From positions 26,070,938 through 26,134,937 of the forward strand of contig NC_053146.1 of the NCBI RefSeq assembly GCF_016808335.1: DNA of 64,000 bases, in the 5' to 3' direction. Positions 34,585 through 46,679 of the stretch are shown here, one piece after another. The notes beneath the pieces are model-generated. The model was not told the origin of the DNA. It was given only the letters and a program-made list of their open reading frames with translations, and did no database searches. Source of the stretch: Panicum virgatum (Eukaryota; Streptophyta; Magnoliopsida; Poales; Poaceae). Every line of letters begins with the position of its first letter. The first letter of the stretch is position 1. A program made the position numbers and the translations under genes.

Positions 34585-35420
34585 CTAGTGGCGTGCCGTA
34601 AGGTCCTTGACGAGGCGGCACTTGGTGAGGTCCTGCCTATCAGTGGAGTGGAGCTCACACCATTTGTCGCCGTCCCGGCGGGCTGAAGCAGGTTTTCTTT
34701 CGCCTCCCATAGGGTTTCCCTTGGGGGGCTGCCTTGGGCGCCCCTTCGTGGTTAGGACGGTGGCAGCCTTCCGGTTGTTTGCCTTGGTGCCTGACTTGGG
34801 GCCATCACTCGCCGGAGATTCCTCCGCGGCACTCCGGCGTTCGACGCTGGCGTACACCTCAGCCTCCCGAGCGTATTTGTCTGCCAAAGCGAACAGTTCA
34901 AAGACGGTTTCCACATTGTGGGTCTCCAGCTTGGCCACCAACCGTTTGTTGGTGACTCCCTCGCTGAAAGCCATGAAGACGGTGGTTAGTGAGATGCGGG
35001 GGATGGTGTTGCGTACCTAGCTGAAACACTGGATGTACTATCACAGCGTTTCGCCCTTGCATTGTCAGACAGCGAGGAGATCGCCATGTGTTCTGGGTCA
35101 GGTGAATGACCCGGAGAAGTTGGTGACGAACTGCTCGCACAGCTCCCCCCAGGATCCGACGGATCTTGACGGGAGGTTCATCAGCCACGAGCGGGCCGTG
35201 CCCCGTAGGGCGACATGGAAGTAGGTCGCCATGACCTGGGGACCTCCTCCGGCCGCCTGGATGGCGGTGGTGTAGATCTAGAGGAATTCCTCCGGGTCAA
35301 TGGTGCCATCGTACTTCTCGGGCAGGTCCAGTCGGAACTTGGTGGGCCAGTTGACCTACCTCAAGTTCGTCCTAAAAGCCCGGCAGCCGGCCCTGTATGG
35401 GCCGGTGTCGTCGTCGGAGG
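34585..35420 (-). pseudogene. gag of element T
   Basis: The minus strand reads DLPEKYDGTIDPEEFL, AIQAAGGGPQVMATYFHVAL, TARSWLMNLP and WGELCEQFVTNFSGSF, then MAFSEGVTNKRLVAKLETHN and FELFALADKYAREAE down to 34585. This is the Retrotrans_gag capsid domain typical of Tat elements. Several in-frame stops (about 35020-35090 and 35280) interrupt it. Plus-strand open frames across the same DNA are shadows. Confidence 0.8.
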
Positions 35421-35810
35421 TGGTGCTGATGCCCATGAGCATGCCAGATGATGCGTGCTCGTCGATGGCTTGGCGCCGTCTCTCCCGCACTCTTTCCAGA
35501 GTGCGGGAGTCTTTGTTGGCCCTCAACGTGTTGAGGTGAGAGCTGTGGTCAGGGGTTCCCCCGACGCATGTAGCCGATCACTGGGGCTGTGCCACGGGTC
35601 TTCCACGGGTGGCGCCGGAACTTTGCGCCTTGGGTCTTGGTGTGGCCTTCCGCACCAGGCTGGCCAGCTCGTCCAGCCATTCCCCCTCATGGGTGCCTGC
35701 TCCTGCCCTCAGCGGGGGGTGACGGAGCAAAGCACGCGCCGCGACGATCGCTTCCCCAGGGGGGATGCTCCCGCGGCTGAGGCGCATGCGAGCCAAGGAT
35801 CACCCCCGCC
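35421..35810 (-). other. N-terminal gag/leader remnant of T
   Basis: GC-rich sequence with overlapping frames on both strands that resembles the basic N-terminus of Tat gag. It is cut off at 35811 by the start of another LTR. No intact gene. Confidence 0.45.
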
Positions 35811-36928
35811 TGTGACACCTCTGATGTCTGTACATGAAAGGTCAGTCCATTTAATTCAAATAACCCATAGACTGAATTTGGAGAGTAAATTAGGAAGGAA
35901 AAAGTCAAATTCAAATTAAATCACACTTTTGGATATTGAATGTGAGGACAAGAATATTTAAAATACATTCAAATCATGTTTGAAAACATGCACAAGAACG
36001 AGTTTGGGTTGAAACTAGTACCTTAAAAGACATGTGCCTTATTCATGTTTCAGCCAAATACACTCAAAAATCAAATAAAAACCAAAGCCCAAAATTGCAA
36101 GTTGGTAATTATGAAATAGTTCAAAGTGTGAACTTCAAATGAAAATTTGACTAAAACAAAAGTTGTAGATCTTGAAAAGTTACACAAGTTGGGTATTCAA
36201 CACTTTTTCATTTGAGTCCAAGAAGATAGAGATAATTTTAGTTTACAGAGAGATCCCTAAACTTTTGGAAATCACAAAACCATCCCTGGTTCCTTTCCCC
36301 TCTCTGCTCCGCCACCGCTCGCCCGTACGCCGCCGGTGGACCTCGTCCACGGTGCGTCCACAGCCAAGTGGACCCGAGAGAGCCCGCCAAGGCCACCTGT
36401 CCTACCCCTTGGCTCCTCCCTGTGCGCACACGCGTCCTAGACGTCAGGAAACGTCGCCATGAGATCCCTCCGCCCGCCAGCGCCGCCACCTCGCCGGCCG
36501 CCTAGTTCCGACTGCCCCCAGCAGCGCATTGCCTCCCAGGCGAAACAAACCCACCCCTACACTCTCCCCCGCGCCTATATAAACCCTGTAGCTAGCCCTC
36601 GTGCGCGGACACACCACCTCCCCTGCTCTGCCTCCTCCTCCATCGGCGGCGACGCTCTGCGCCGCGCCAACGAGCCTCCTCCGCTCCTGCATTGCCCCGG
36701 CCGGACCCCGTCTCACCTTCCTCGACCTCCGGTGAAGTTTTCAAACCTAGCCGCGCCGGCCCGAGCTCGCCGGAGCTCGCCGGACTTAGACGAACTTCTC
36801 CGCCGCTTCTGCTCCGCCGTGGAGCCGCCTTTTCTGACCCCTTCCGACCCAACCCCGACCACCCCAAGGTTCGCCACCGAGCCCTGAACCTCTTCACCAA
36901 CTTCTCCCTCGCCGCCGGCGACAGACCT
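35811..36928 (+). repeat. Del/Tekay-like LTR fragment
   Basis: It starts TGTGACACCTCTGATG, a start typical of plant Del/Tekay LTRs, with AT-rich U3, then a GC-rich part with TATATAAA at 36575-36582 and a CT-rich leader. It is interrupted at 36929 by LTR Y'. Open frames at 36459-37033 lie in LTR sequence and are not called as genes. Confidence 0.6.
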
Positions 36929-37625
36929 TGTTGGCATTTCTTAGCGCAATCACTAGGAACGGGGGTGTTACGCTCGTCCCTAGCAACGACACTAGAAATG
37001 CTAGGTTGGTATGTCTTAACATTTACAGAATGATCCGCTGGCGTACGGATATACCGTTGTAGCATTTCACCCAGAAGTATTCAGGGTATCGTTATTTATA
37101 TTTTCCCAAGGGATGACATGGTTGTGTAAAGATGTTTACTAGTTACATAACCATGACATTATGAAATAAGGTGCAAACTATTGATTATACAGGGGTAAGT
37201 GATAAATAAAAGATAATCAGGGGTAATGTGACACACATAGAACAGCCAACTCTCATGAATAAAGTATAAACAAGCACACCTAAGATTAGTGGGAGCATAG
37301 GCACAAATCCTAATATACTATTCATGTCAGCAGATAAGTTATGTTAGCCACATGCTTAGAGCTGAAGGTGCCAGGAAATTAGGGACATCAGGGAGAATGA
37401 CCCGCACTGGAGAACATCCAGTCTTGTTTCATCTTTGCATAAACTCCTACACGATACCCGAACGTCGGGGAGTACGCTAACCGAGAAGCAGCTTCCCGGC
37501 GGACCGATAGGGCTGTCACCACCTGCGGTCTACTCCAGTCAAACCGTGGAGCACCATCAATCCGTCATATCCGAGGGACCCCACATACCCGGGCACCATG
37601 CATGCATATGAGGTCACTACCTTAG
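36929..37625 (-). repeat. LTR Y' left part (family of element Y, minus strand)
   Basis: It begins TGTTGGCATTTC and follows the reverse complement of the Y LTR through the embedded primer-site fossil, the TACAACGG-type element (37050) and the conserved GACAGCC motif (about 37510). Element X cuts it at 37626, with CTTAG duplicated. Confidence 0.85.
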
Positions 37626-38881
37626 TGTTGACGGTCCTTAAGTCAGAAATAAAGCCGTCAACTCCTGCATCTTTTTATAACTTTTGAACACCAAAAGTAG
37701 TTATAGGGCTTATTTCTAACCATTTCCACAAGTTTTGGTGTTTCTTGGATTGCAGGCACCCATACACGGATTAAGGTGAAAACAGACAAAAGATGCAACA
37801 CAATTGCAAAGAATATCCAACCCTGCATCACACTTACAAAGAGGGCCCACAAAACAGAGCAAACTGACAAATGAAGCCCCGGCACCAACATACACAAGAG
37901 AGGGCCCACTCACCAGTCACCCAACAAAAGATGGTGATCAGGCGGCAGAGTGGGGCCGGCGGAACCCCAGGTTCGGCCGAACCTGGACTGGTTCCCGGCC
38001 TGCTCAGCTTCGGAAGGAAGGTTGCCACCGCCATCCCAACGTCGGTTGCCAGCGTTCCCACGCTTTTCTCACCTAGGAACCAACCTCTCCAAACTATATA
38101 AGGGGCCTCCAAACACCCTCTCAAGTCATTCACAATTTTCATTCATTCCACAAGGAGAAGGAGTAGTAGTAGGACTCCACTTGTATCATTAGAGTAGAGG
38201 AAGTGTGCGAGGTGGAGGATCGGAGAAGAGCCGGATGTGTCGGCCTCTCTTCGTCTTGTACTTCAACGGGTACGAATCACTTTGAGTAAGTATCTAGAGT
38301 TCATCTTCTATTTAAGTTCTTGGTTAAGTATTCTTAAGTTATTCATTTGTTTACGGGTTCATCGTCCGTTCTCGTAACGGATACTCTGGTAGAGGGCCCC
38401 TGATAAAGATGGGTAACCCTGCGCAATGCTAGAGTACGTAGTCGAAGGCTTAAGCGTGGTGCTTAGGTCCTAGATTGCCTTTGTTTGCCTCATGCTCCAC
38501 AGTATTGCGGGGTAGACCGCAGGTGGTGATAGCCCTGTCAGTCTGCTACGAAGCTGCTTCGTGGTTAGTGCACTCCCTCCTGTCCGAGTACGGCATAGAG
38601 CCACAAGCCGGAGGTCCCTAACAGTACCTGGGTCAGACTGGTGCCCGAAGTAAACAAGTGACGAGCCTAAGTTTACCTTGCCTCGACTCTTAACCTTAGA
38701 TAAACCACACTACCCTAAAGCTCTCCTACCTCTTGTTCTCCTGGGTTAAGCTAGCCAGAAGATCGTTACACCTCCGTTCCCTGTGAAATCTCGATACCCT
38801 GAATACTCTCCGGATGAAGTGCTACAACGGTATCTTCCGTGCACTTGCGGATTATTCTGTAATCGTTAAGAAATACCAACA
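37626..38881 (+). repeat. 5' LTR of X
   Basis: 1256 bp, TGTTGACGG...ACCAACA. TATA box CTATATAAG at 38094-38102. A perfect 20-bp palindrome at 37967-37986 is absent from the other LTR. Arms GTTGACGG/CCGTCAAC form a hairpin at the very start. Confidence 0.95.
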
Positions 38882-38889
38882 AGCATTTC

Positions 38890-38907
38890 TGGCACCATTG
38901 CCGGGGA
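38890..38907 (+). other. Primer binding site of X (tRNA-Asp, decayed)
   Basis: TGGCACCATTGCCGGGGA. Compared with the intact site in Y it has two CG to CA changes, as expected from deamination of methylated CpG. Confidence 0.85.
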
Positions 38908-38992
38908 ACGGTTGCTGTAGTTATCTTCGAACCTAGTTTGCTCGTGTATCTTTTCTTTTACTTTCTCTTTTCTTTTATCCTTTTCTTTTACC

Positions 38993-40480
38993 ATGGAAAA
39001 CCTTTCTATCCAAAAGCTTTCCGCTCCCAAGGGCAGGTTCGTATAGCCACCACAATCATCTAAGCCAATCACAGCTTCCAGCTTTGAGCTCCGCCCTAGC
39101 TTTATTGCCATGGTTCGGGAACAAACTTCTCAGGATATGATAACGAAAATACCTACCACCACCTACGAGAGTTCGAGCAGTTGTGCTCATGCCTGTCAAT
39201 CGCAGGCATGGCACAAGAAACACTTCGGTGGAAGTTGTTTCCCTTCTCTCTCAATGAGAGGGCGAGGCAATGGTACGTCCACAACATAGGAAAGGTAAAC
39301 GGAGAATGGGAAGAACTACGAGATAGATTCTGTCTCGCATTCTTCCCCATTTCTCGCATCGCCTCCCTACAGAAAGAAATCCTCGACTTTCGTCAGGATG
39401 AGAAGGAATCTTTAGGTGCAGCCTAGGCCAGGTTTTCACAGCTTACGCATGCCGGCCCAGACTTGTCTATCCCTGACCACGTGTTGCTTCAACACTTCTG
39501 GTTAGGGCTTAGCAAGGAATCTGCCCTACAGCTTGATCTCTGCCGGAGGGTCGTTCACCCATAAAACCACAGCCGAAGGAGAAGCTCTCCTGGATCGTAT
39601 CCTAGATAACACAACCTTCACAAAAACCCTTCCGGCAGCAGAATTCTCAAGCCATGAGGAAGTTCCGTTGGTTGATTATACAAATCCACCACCAAATCCC
39701 ATAGAACCAACCTCCGAATCTTCCCCCGAACCAGAAACAATGGAGGAAGAAGAAATTCAACCTCCAGAGTTTCCCTTCAACATTGAGGAGGACGTTTTTC
39801 AAAACTATGGAAACACCTCGATGTATCCCCGTGAAAAGAGACCTCCAGTTCCCAGGGACCCAATAACCCCTCCAGACAAAGCTTCCTTACAAGAAGCCAT
39901 TAAGGGGGTGACAGCTGTCATGAACAGTGAATGGGTACACGAAGGGGAGATGTCATTCGAAGCAATTCAAATTCAAACCCCTTTATATACTCTTCCTTGT
40001 TTCATCCAAGGAACTGCTGTCTCAACTCACTGCAGCCCCACAGTCGGAGCAAATATCATGTCTGCATCCTGTGCACTTAGCCACCTAAGTGACAACCCAT
40101 TGCTCCCGACCTCAAGATCCCTATGGAGTGGACCTCATTCCACCATGGAAGGGATCGGAATCTTGCATGACATACCTGTTTGGTATGATAAAACTGAGAT
40201 TGCCTTATATTTTCATATCTTCAAAGTCCAAGACTTTGATGTTTTAATCGGGCATCCCGTCGAGAAGATGTTCCAAAATATTTCCCCTTTGGGAACACTC
40301 GACGTAACTCTTGGGGGTAAGGACATCAGCTTGCCAATCCTTCGGTCAAAAGATTCCATGACCAAACCTATGCCCCAAGAGGAAACATTTGACGAGGTAG
40401 AGGCTGCCCTTCCAATAGAAACTCCTGAATCCTCCTTAGAACAACACACCGAACTCTTTACTGAAGAAGAGGACGATTAG
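38993..40480 (+). pseudogene. gag and protease-like region of X
   Basis: ATG at 38993 (ACCATGG). Recognisable parts are FELRPSFIAMVREQ, LRWKLFPFSLNERARQWYVH, WEELRDRFCLAFFPISRIAS, then GGSFTHKTTAEGEALLDRIL and, near the end, THCSPTVGANIMSASCAL and FDVLIGHPVEKMF (protease-like but without a D-T/S-G triad). Lesions: TAG at 39044, frameshift near 39130, TAG at 39424, frameshift near 39535. The frame closes with TAG at 40478, and pol continues in the same frame beyond it. No zinc knuckle is seen. Confidence 0.88.
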
Positions 40481-41803
40481 GATGAAACCTTTGAATTACC
40501 TACTCTTGAACAACCTCCTCGTCAACCCATAGAACTGAAGCCTCTTCCTTCTAGACGCCGCTATGCTTTTCTAAATGATAACACTGAAACCCTTGTCATC
40601 ATTAGCGACAATCTATCTGACGAGGAAATAACAAAATTAATTGCTGTTCTGGAAAAGCATAGGGCCGTGTTCGGCTACTCACTCCAAGACCTTAAGGGAA
40701 TCAGCCCTACCCTCTGCACACATCGTATTCCAATAGATCCTACAAAAGCACCTTCTAGGGAGCCTCAGCGTAGGCTCAACAATACGATGCGAGAGGTTGT
40801 CAAGAAAGAAGTCCTGAAACTCCTGCATGCCGGGATAATCTATCCCGTGCCACATAGCGAGTGGGTTTGCCCAGTCCAGGTAGAGCCAAAGAAGGGAGGT
40901 ATGACGGTCGTTGAAAATAACAAAAATGAACTAATCCCTCAACGAACCGTCACAGGATGGAGGATGTGCATAGATTACCGAAAACTCAATGCAGCTACAA
41001 AGAAGGATCACTTTCCGCTTCCGTTCATTGACGAAATGTTAGAACGGCTAGCTAAGCACTCCTTCTTCTGCTTTCTCGATGGGTATTCGGGATATCATCA
41101 AATCCCCATCCATCCTGACGACCAGAGTAAGACCACTTTTACATGCCCCTACGGAACCTATGCTTATCGTAGGATGTCATTTAGGCTATGTAACGCTCCG
41201 GCATCATTTCAAAGATGCATGATGTCTATATTTTCCGACATGATCGAGGAAATCATGGAAGTTTTCTTGGATGATTTCTCTGTCTATGAAAAAACTTTCG
41301 ATCATTGTCTTGAAAATTTAGACAAGGTCTTACAAAGATGACAAGAGAAGGACCTGGTTCTCAATTGGGAGAAATGCCATTTCATGGTCCGTGAAGGCAT
41401 CGTTTATACTGATCATGCCATTGTTTATACTGATCATGCAGTTTAAAATACTTGCTCACCAAGAAAGATGCTAAACCACACTTAATAAGATGGATCCTCT
41501 TACTCCAAGAATTTGACCTTGAAATAAAAGATAAAAAGGGAGTAGAGAATACTGTTGCAGATCATCTATCGCGTATGCAGGTCAATAACTTGTAGGAAAC
41601 TCTGATAAACGATTTTCTATGAGATGGCATGCTTCTTAAGGTGACGGACTCTACCCCATGGTATGCAAATATTGTGAACTTTATGGTTGCAGGATGTGTG
41701 CCACCAGGGGAGAACAAGAAAAATCTTATCTACGAGAGCCGTCGACATCTCTGGGACGATCCATACCTATACAGGGTATGCACAGATGGTCTGCTGAGAC
41801 GAT
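40481..41803 (+). pseudogene. pol of X, 5' part (RT and partial RNase H)
   Basis: Linker with GYSLQDLKGISPTLCTHRIP, then RT: HAGIIYPVPHSEWV, DYRKLNAATKKDHFPLPFID, FLDGYSGYHQIPIHP and the catalytic FLDDF. TGA at 41339. At about 41401 the rest of RT and the first part of RNase H are deleted, with a short tandem duplication at the join. RNase H resumes with [13 protein letters not shown] sequence and ADHLSRMQV. Element Y is inserted at 41804 within the integrase N-terminus, between the two Arg codons and the following Cys. Confidence 0.9.
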
Positions 41804-43396
41804 TGTTGATGGTCGTTAAGTGCGAATTATGACCGTCAACTATACTCATAAAAGAAGGAAAACTATACCTCTTACTCACATATTTGTATCACTAACCTAG
41901 CTCCACAAATGTTTTCGAAGATTTATGATTTCAGGAGCACAAGTCCGGAATAAGAAGAAAACACGACGGATACGCAGACAGACGTTGCAAACGATCGTGT
42001 CCAACGTAACACATGCAAAGGAGGCCCACAAACCAGACCAAACCGACCAACCAATCCCCGGCACCGACCATCTGACATTAGGACCCACCAGGCAGTGTTC
42101 TAGAGAAGGATGGTGGCCAGAGGCGGCAGGGGCCGACACCACCTGGCAGCCAAACAGGCTGAGTTTTGGTGGGAAGACTGATCTTATCCTCTAGAGGTCG
42201 GTTAGGTATGTTTCCATTTATAGAATTGGCGGGAACCAACCTCAAGCACAATATAAGTGGCCTCCCACCACTCTCTACCACACACACCATTTGAAGGCCT
42301 CTCTCTCACACTCACTTGTGACTTGTACTCCTTTGGGTAGTGGAGCTAGGCTAGTACTTCATCTCCTTAGCGAATCCAGTCGTCCGCGGGTCGGCGAGCA
42401 ATCCTCGGCCTCTGGTATGGCTTTGTATTCCGACTTTCGTTATGCTATTCCTATTGAGTTTGTTCTTGGTTATCTTGCTATGTTCGCTCTGGTATGGCTT
42501 TGTATTCCGACTTTCGTTATGCTATTCCTATTGAGTTTGTTCTTGGTTATCTTGCTATGTTCGTAGCTTTCTTAGCTTTGATCTGTGCTTTAACAAGTTA
42601 TACTAGTTGCTTGCTTAGACCAGATGATCTGGGTAAGGATATCGGGTCGTTGTGCTTTCGGGCTTGCCTTAGCATCTTACCTGTTCATTCGAAGGGTGGG
42701 GGACCCGGGGGTGCTAGGGTAGTGACCTCATAGGCGGGCATGGTGCCCGGGTATGCGGGATCCTTCGTATATGATGGTGCTCCATGGTGTGACTGGGGTA
42801 GACTATAGGTGGTGACAGCCCTGTCGGTCCGCCGGGAATCTGCTTCTCGGTTAGCGTAATCCCCGATGTTCGGGTATCGTGTAGGAGTTCATGCAAAGAT
42901 GAAACGGGACTGGATGTTCACCAGTGTGGGTTATTCTCCCCGATGTTCCTAATTTCCCGGCACCTGTAGTTCTAAGCATGTGGCTAACGTAACTTATCTG
43001 CTAACATGAATAGTATACTAGGAATCTTTGCCTATGCTTCCACTAACCTTAGGATTGCTTGTTTATAATTTATTCATGAGAGTTGGCTGTTCTGTGTGTG
43101 TCACATTACCCCTGATTATCCTTTATTTATCACTTACCCCTGTATAGTCAGTGGTCTTCATCTTACTTCATACGTGTCATGATTATAAAACTAGTAAATA
43201 AACTTTACACAACCTAGCCATCCCTTGGGAAAATATAAATAATGATACCCTGAATACTTCCGGGTGAAATGCTACAACGGTATATCCGTGCGCTTGCGGA
43301 TCTTTCGGTAAACATTAAGACATACCAACACCAGCATTTCTGGCGGCGTTGCTAGGAACTAATCCCTCCTAGTGGCGACACTAAGGAATGCCAACA
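41804..43396 (+). repeat. 5' LTR of Y
   Basis: 1593 bp. TATA-like AATATAAG at about 42250. A perfect 77-bp tandem duplication (42410-42486, 42487-42563) is absent from the right LTR. The last ~75 bp contain a decayed copy of an LTR-end/primer-site junction before the real end. Confidence 0.95.
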
Positions 43397-43404
43397 AGCA
43401 TTTC

Positions 43405-43422
43405 TGGCGCCGTTGCCGGGGA
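43405..43422 (+). other. Primer binding site of Y (tRNA-Asp, perfect)
   Basis: TGGCGCCGTTGCCGGGGA, an exact complement of the plant tRNA-Asp 3' end including CCA, 8 bases after the LTR. It is the best preserved primer site in the window. Confidence 0.93.
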
Positions 43423-43553
43423 TGACACTAGGTGTAAAGTTATTTACTAAGTACATAAACATGGCAATATAAGTAAGAGGTAGCTACTGCTTATACAGGC
43501 TAATGTGTTTATCTTTTGTGTTTTCTCCTGATTGAATGAAAACAGGGTAGTGT

Positions 43554-45058
43554 ATGTCTGGTTTTTCCTTACCGACAAACTTTGTTGAAAATCCCGAGAA
43601 GCTCATGAGAAGGGTTCGACCTCGCGTCGTCCCTCCTCCGATCTCGCAATCGACAAGTGAACCAGCTTCCCAAGCACCATCAACAATCACTGAACCCATG
43701 GCTGAGAAGACTCTCCGCGACTTCTCCGTCCCCTCAGCTGCCAATGTGGCAACTGGACCCAACGTTGATGTTGGGAATGTGAACTTTGAGCTGAAGTCCA
43801 GCCTCATTAACATGGTGCATGCTAGCCCATTCTGTGGCAAGCCGAATGAGGACGCTAACGCCCATCTCTAGAACTTTTTGGAGTTATGCAAGACCGTAAC
43901 TATACGGGGCGTTACAGCTGACGCCATTAGGCTCCGCCTGTTTCCTTTTTCCCTCCTGGGGAAGGCGAAACAATGGTTTTATCAGAACAAGGAAGCTGTC
44001 AGCACGTGCGACAAATGTTTCACGGCGTTCCTCGCCAAATTCTTCCCGTTGGGCAAAACAAATGCCCTACACGGAAGAATTACAAGTTTCCGGCAGACAG
44101 GGATGGATCCATCCCAGAAGCTTGGGAGAGACTACTAGAATACATACTCGCATGTCCTCATCATGGGATGGATAAGTGGCTCGTGCTTCAAAGCTTCTAC
44201 AATGGGCTAACGACAACATCCAGAGCCCACCTTTATGCTGCTGCTGGAGGAGCCTATCTGGACCTAACAATCGCCAAGGCTACAACCTTGATTGAAAAGA
44301 TGGTCTCCAACCAGGGCTGGAACGAGGAGCGTTCCCAGCACAAAACCAAGGGCGGAATTCATACCGTCAAGGAGACGGACATGCTCGCCGCCAAGCTGGA
44401 CCTCCTACTGAAGAAACTCGATGAAGGGAACCGGCCACAGATGCCTGTTCCCGTCCATGCCATGAACTCGTACTTTACGTGCGAGGTTTGTGGTGACGGT
44501 GGACACTCGGGGAATGACTGCCCCAAAACCCGAGAAGATGCAGCCTACATCATCAACAACAACACCGGGTTCCGTCCACAAGGAGGCCAGGGGTGGGGTT
44601 AGGAACGCCCACCATTCCAAGAAGGAGGTAACAATTATAACTCACATTTCAATTCGAACCAACCCTCCTTGAGAGATCTAGTCTTTGGCCAAGCTAAAAT
44701 CAATGAATCAATAAACAAAAAGCTTGCCGCCAATGATAAATTTTTTGAAGATATAAATGCAAAAGTTGAAACTCTTTCTTCTGCTCTTAAAAATCAACTA
44801 AGTTTCAACAAAATGATAGAAGCACAACTTGCACAAATCGCTACTACTGCTCCTGTTTCTGAGTCCGGAAAGATTCCGGGGCAACCCGAATCTCCCGTTG
44901 AAACTACGAATATGGTGTCTACCGGGTGGGGCAACCTTCCCCGGCAGACTTCTCGAACTAACCATGCAGGCAGGTACAAACTCTCATTCACTCACTCCCT
45001 CTCAAACTCTCTTAAACTTTGCTCTCGGGTTTTCATTGGATTTTTACTCAAGATTTGA
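43554..45058 (+). pseudogene. gag of Y with CCHC zinc knuckle
   Basis: It starts MSGFSLPTNFVENPEKLMRR. The capsid part has DAIRLRLFPFSLLGKAKQWF and CFTAFLAKFFPLGKTNALHG. The zinc knuckle at about 44480-44521 is C-EV-C-GDGG-H-SGND-C (CX2CX4HX4C), which binds RNA during packaging. A coiled-coil-like C-terminus (INKKLAANDKFFEDINAKVE) follows. Lesions: TAG at 43869, frameshift near 44095, TAG at 44600. The gag family differs from those of A, X and Z, which show no knuckle. Confidence 0.88.
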
Positions 45059-45180
45059 ATTCAAGATACCTCTCTCTCTCATTTCTTTGCTGCAAGAAAG
45101 AAGGAGCAACTCACGAGTAAGAACATTCAACTCGGTTTCACTAACGTAACCCGTTTCGAGTTGCACGTGTTTTGTCCATC

Positions 45181-46662
45181 ATGAAAGGCATAGGGCGGAA
45201 TGTCTCCGGCGCATTCAAGAAGATGACGGGTGGAAGTTCATCCCGTTCTCGGGGTGGCTCAAGCTCGTACACACCCGAACCTATGCCTACACCAAGCATG
45301 ATGGACTACGAGGAAGAAGAACAATACGAAGAGATGCAAGCCAAACCGCAAGCCGAGATCATAGAGATTGATGTGGAAGATGCAGCGTACCTCGACTTGC
45401 GAGATGATCGTGAATGACAAGGCTACGCCATCCTCAAGAATAGAAGCTTCGTCCACACCCGAGCATTTGATCCGGACCTCCTCATCAAAACAGGTATCTA
45501 TGAAGACTTCTCTAACGTTTGCCATGCAATTGGATGGGACAACTTCGTTCCCATTGAGGAGTATGGTTCTCGACTCCTCACCATCCAATTTCTTTGCACT
45601 CTTCGGGAGGTGGAAAATAGGGTTTATTTTCAACTTTTCGAGAAAGAATATTTGCTTTCTTGGAAAATTTTTGCTGGCCACCTCGATTTCAATAAACGCT
45701 GGCCGATTTCTCTCGATCAAGCTTGCCACGGTTTTAATCGTCATGAATTTTGGGGCCAGATTTCGGGTCAAGTTGTCTACGACAAGTTCGCACCTCGGTG
45801 TGGCGATATTCATAATCCAACTCTTCAGTTGATGCACAAGTGGTTAACCATCACTCTCTTTCCAAGATATGATGTCCGACCCGTGCGCAATGATGAGTTG
45901 CTCATTCTATATGCCATGGTCAACAAGATCAAAATCTCCCCCGCGCAAGCTTTGGTTAAGCAATAGCTTTTGAATTTCAAGATCATGGGTCCTATTGAGT
46001 GCACTTCTTTGATTACTTGTATCGCTACACATATCGGTGCCCTAGAGGGGAATTGTATTCCTTTCATTGAGGGCGACCGTACGTATATCGACAAGGCTTA
46101 TTTGATCCAAGGTCACACACTCAAGAAAGGCCCGAATGACTCTTTAATTTTCTTTTACTTGGGCTATACAAATGAAATTCCGCTGCCCAATGCAGGGTTT
46201 CATTTGTATAATTGCCATTTGCTAACCATCCCTCTCGTTCCACAAGAAGGAGGTTGTAGGCATAGATTTTCTGGTTTGCCTGGTAGGATGACAAGAAGCA
46301 GCCACATCATAGACATCAGCATGAGGCCGGAGGTTCATCATGGCACAGTGCCAGCAATGAGGAGTGGACACGGCAGGCACCAGGCCGCCGGTCCACCAGT
46401 TCTAGCTCCGGTGGAGCCCCGAACTTCATCAGACGGACGTCTTCGTCCCGAGGTTTCGGTGCCATCACCTAGCAGCTAGGTGAGCTGCGGGTGCAGGGCG
46501 ACAACATACAAGAGACTCTGAACCAACACATCAATACTACCCAAGCATGACAGCGTCACACTGGCGAGAGAATCCACGACATAGAGCAGTTGCAGTTGCA
46601 GCGACAGGAGGAGTGGATGGCATACTTTCGCTGGATGGGTTTCAACCCTGATCAGCCATAGT
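45181..46662 (+). pseudogene. ATHILA-type ORF of Y
   Basis: MKGIGRNVSGAFKKMTGGSS, an acidic stretch, then a long conserved domain: YEDFSNVCHAIGWDNFVPIE, LSWKIFAGHLDFNKRWPISL, FNRHEFWGQISGQVVYDKFA, MHKWLTITLFPRYDVRPVRN, DELLILYAMVNKIKISPAQA and YTNEIPLPNAGFHLYNC. It resembles the ATHILA ORF1/'putative plant transposon protein' families; function unknown. The frame holds from 45181 to 46477 apart from TGA at 45415 and TAG at 45964, then shifts into a helical tail (EEWMAYFRWMGFNPDQP). It sits where pol should follow gag. Confidence 0.72.
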
Positions 46663-46679
46663 AAGCCTAAAACTAGCAT

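Larger units (their letters stand above)
29569..35810 (-). mobile_element. Truncated Tat-lineage Ty3/gypsy element T with antisense ORF
   Basis: Minus-strand order from right to left: gag (34585-35420), protease (33736-34510), a scrap of RT (33430-33660), non-coding sequence, an accessory ORF on the opposite strand (31013 to about 32570), PPT, and an LTR (about 29569-30728). An antisense ORF between pol and the 3' LTR is known for some Tat elements such as Grande. RNase H and integrase are missing and the 5' LTR is cut off at 35811. The left boundary is approximate. Confidence 0.75.

Noticed and set aside
34607..35919. Plus-strand open frames of 137-154 codons
   Set aside because: The minus strand carries the recognisable Tat gag and protease. 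These are antisense shadows.
36459..37065. GC-rich open frames of 113-157 codons
   Set aside because: They fall downstream of the TATA box of an LTR fragment and run across the boundary into another LTR, so they cannot be one gene.
43405..43422. Possible tRNA-Asp gene fragment
   Set aside because: Only the 18 bases complementary to the tRNA 3' end are present, directly after an LTR. They are primer binding sites (also at 27668, 38890 and 54426), not tRNA genes.
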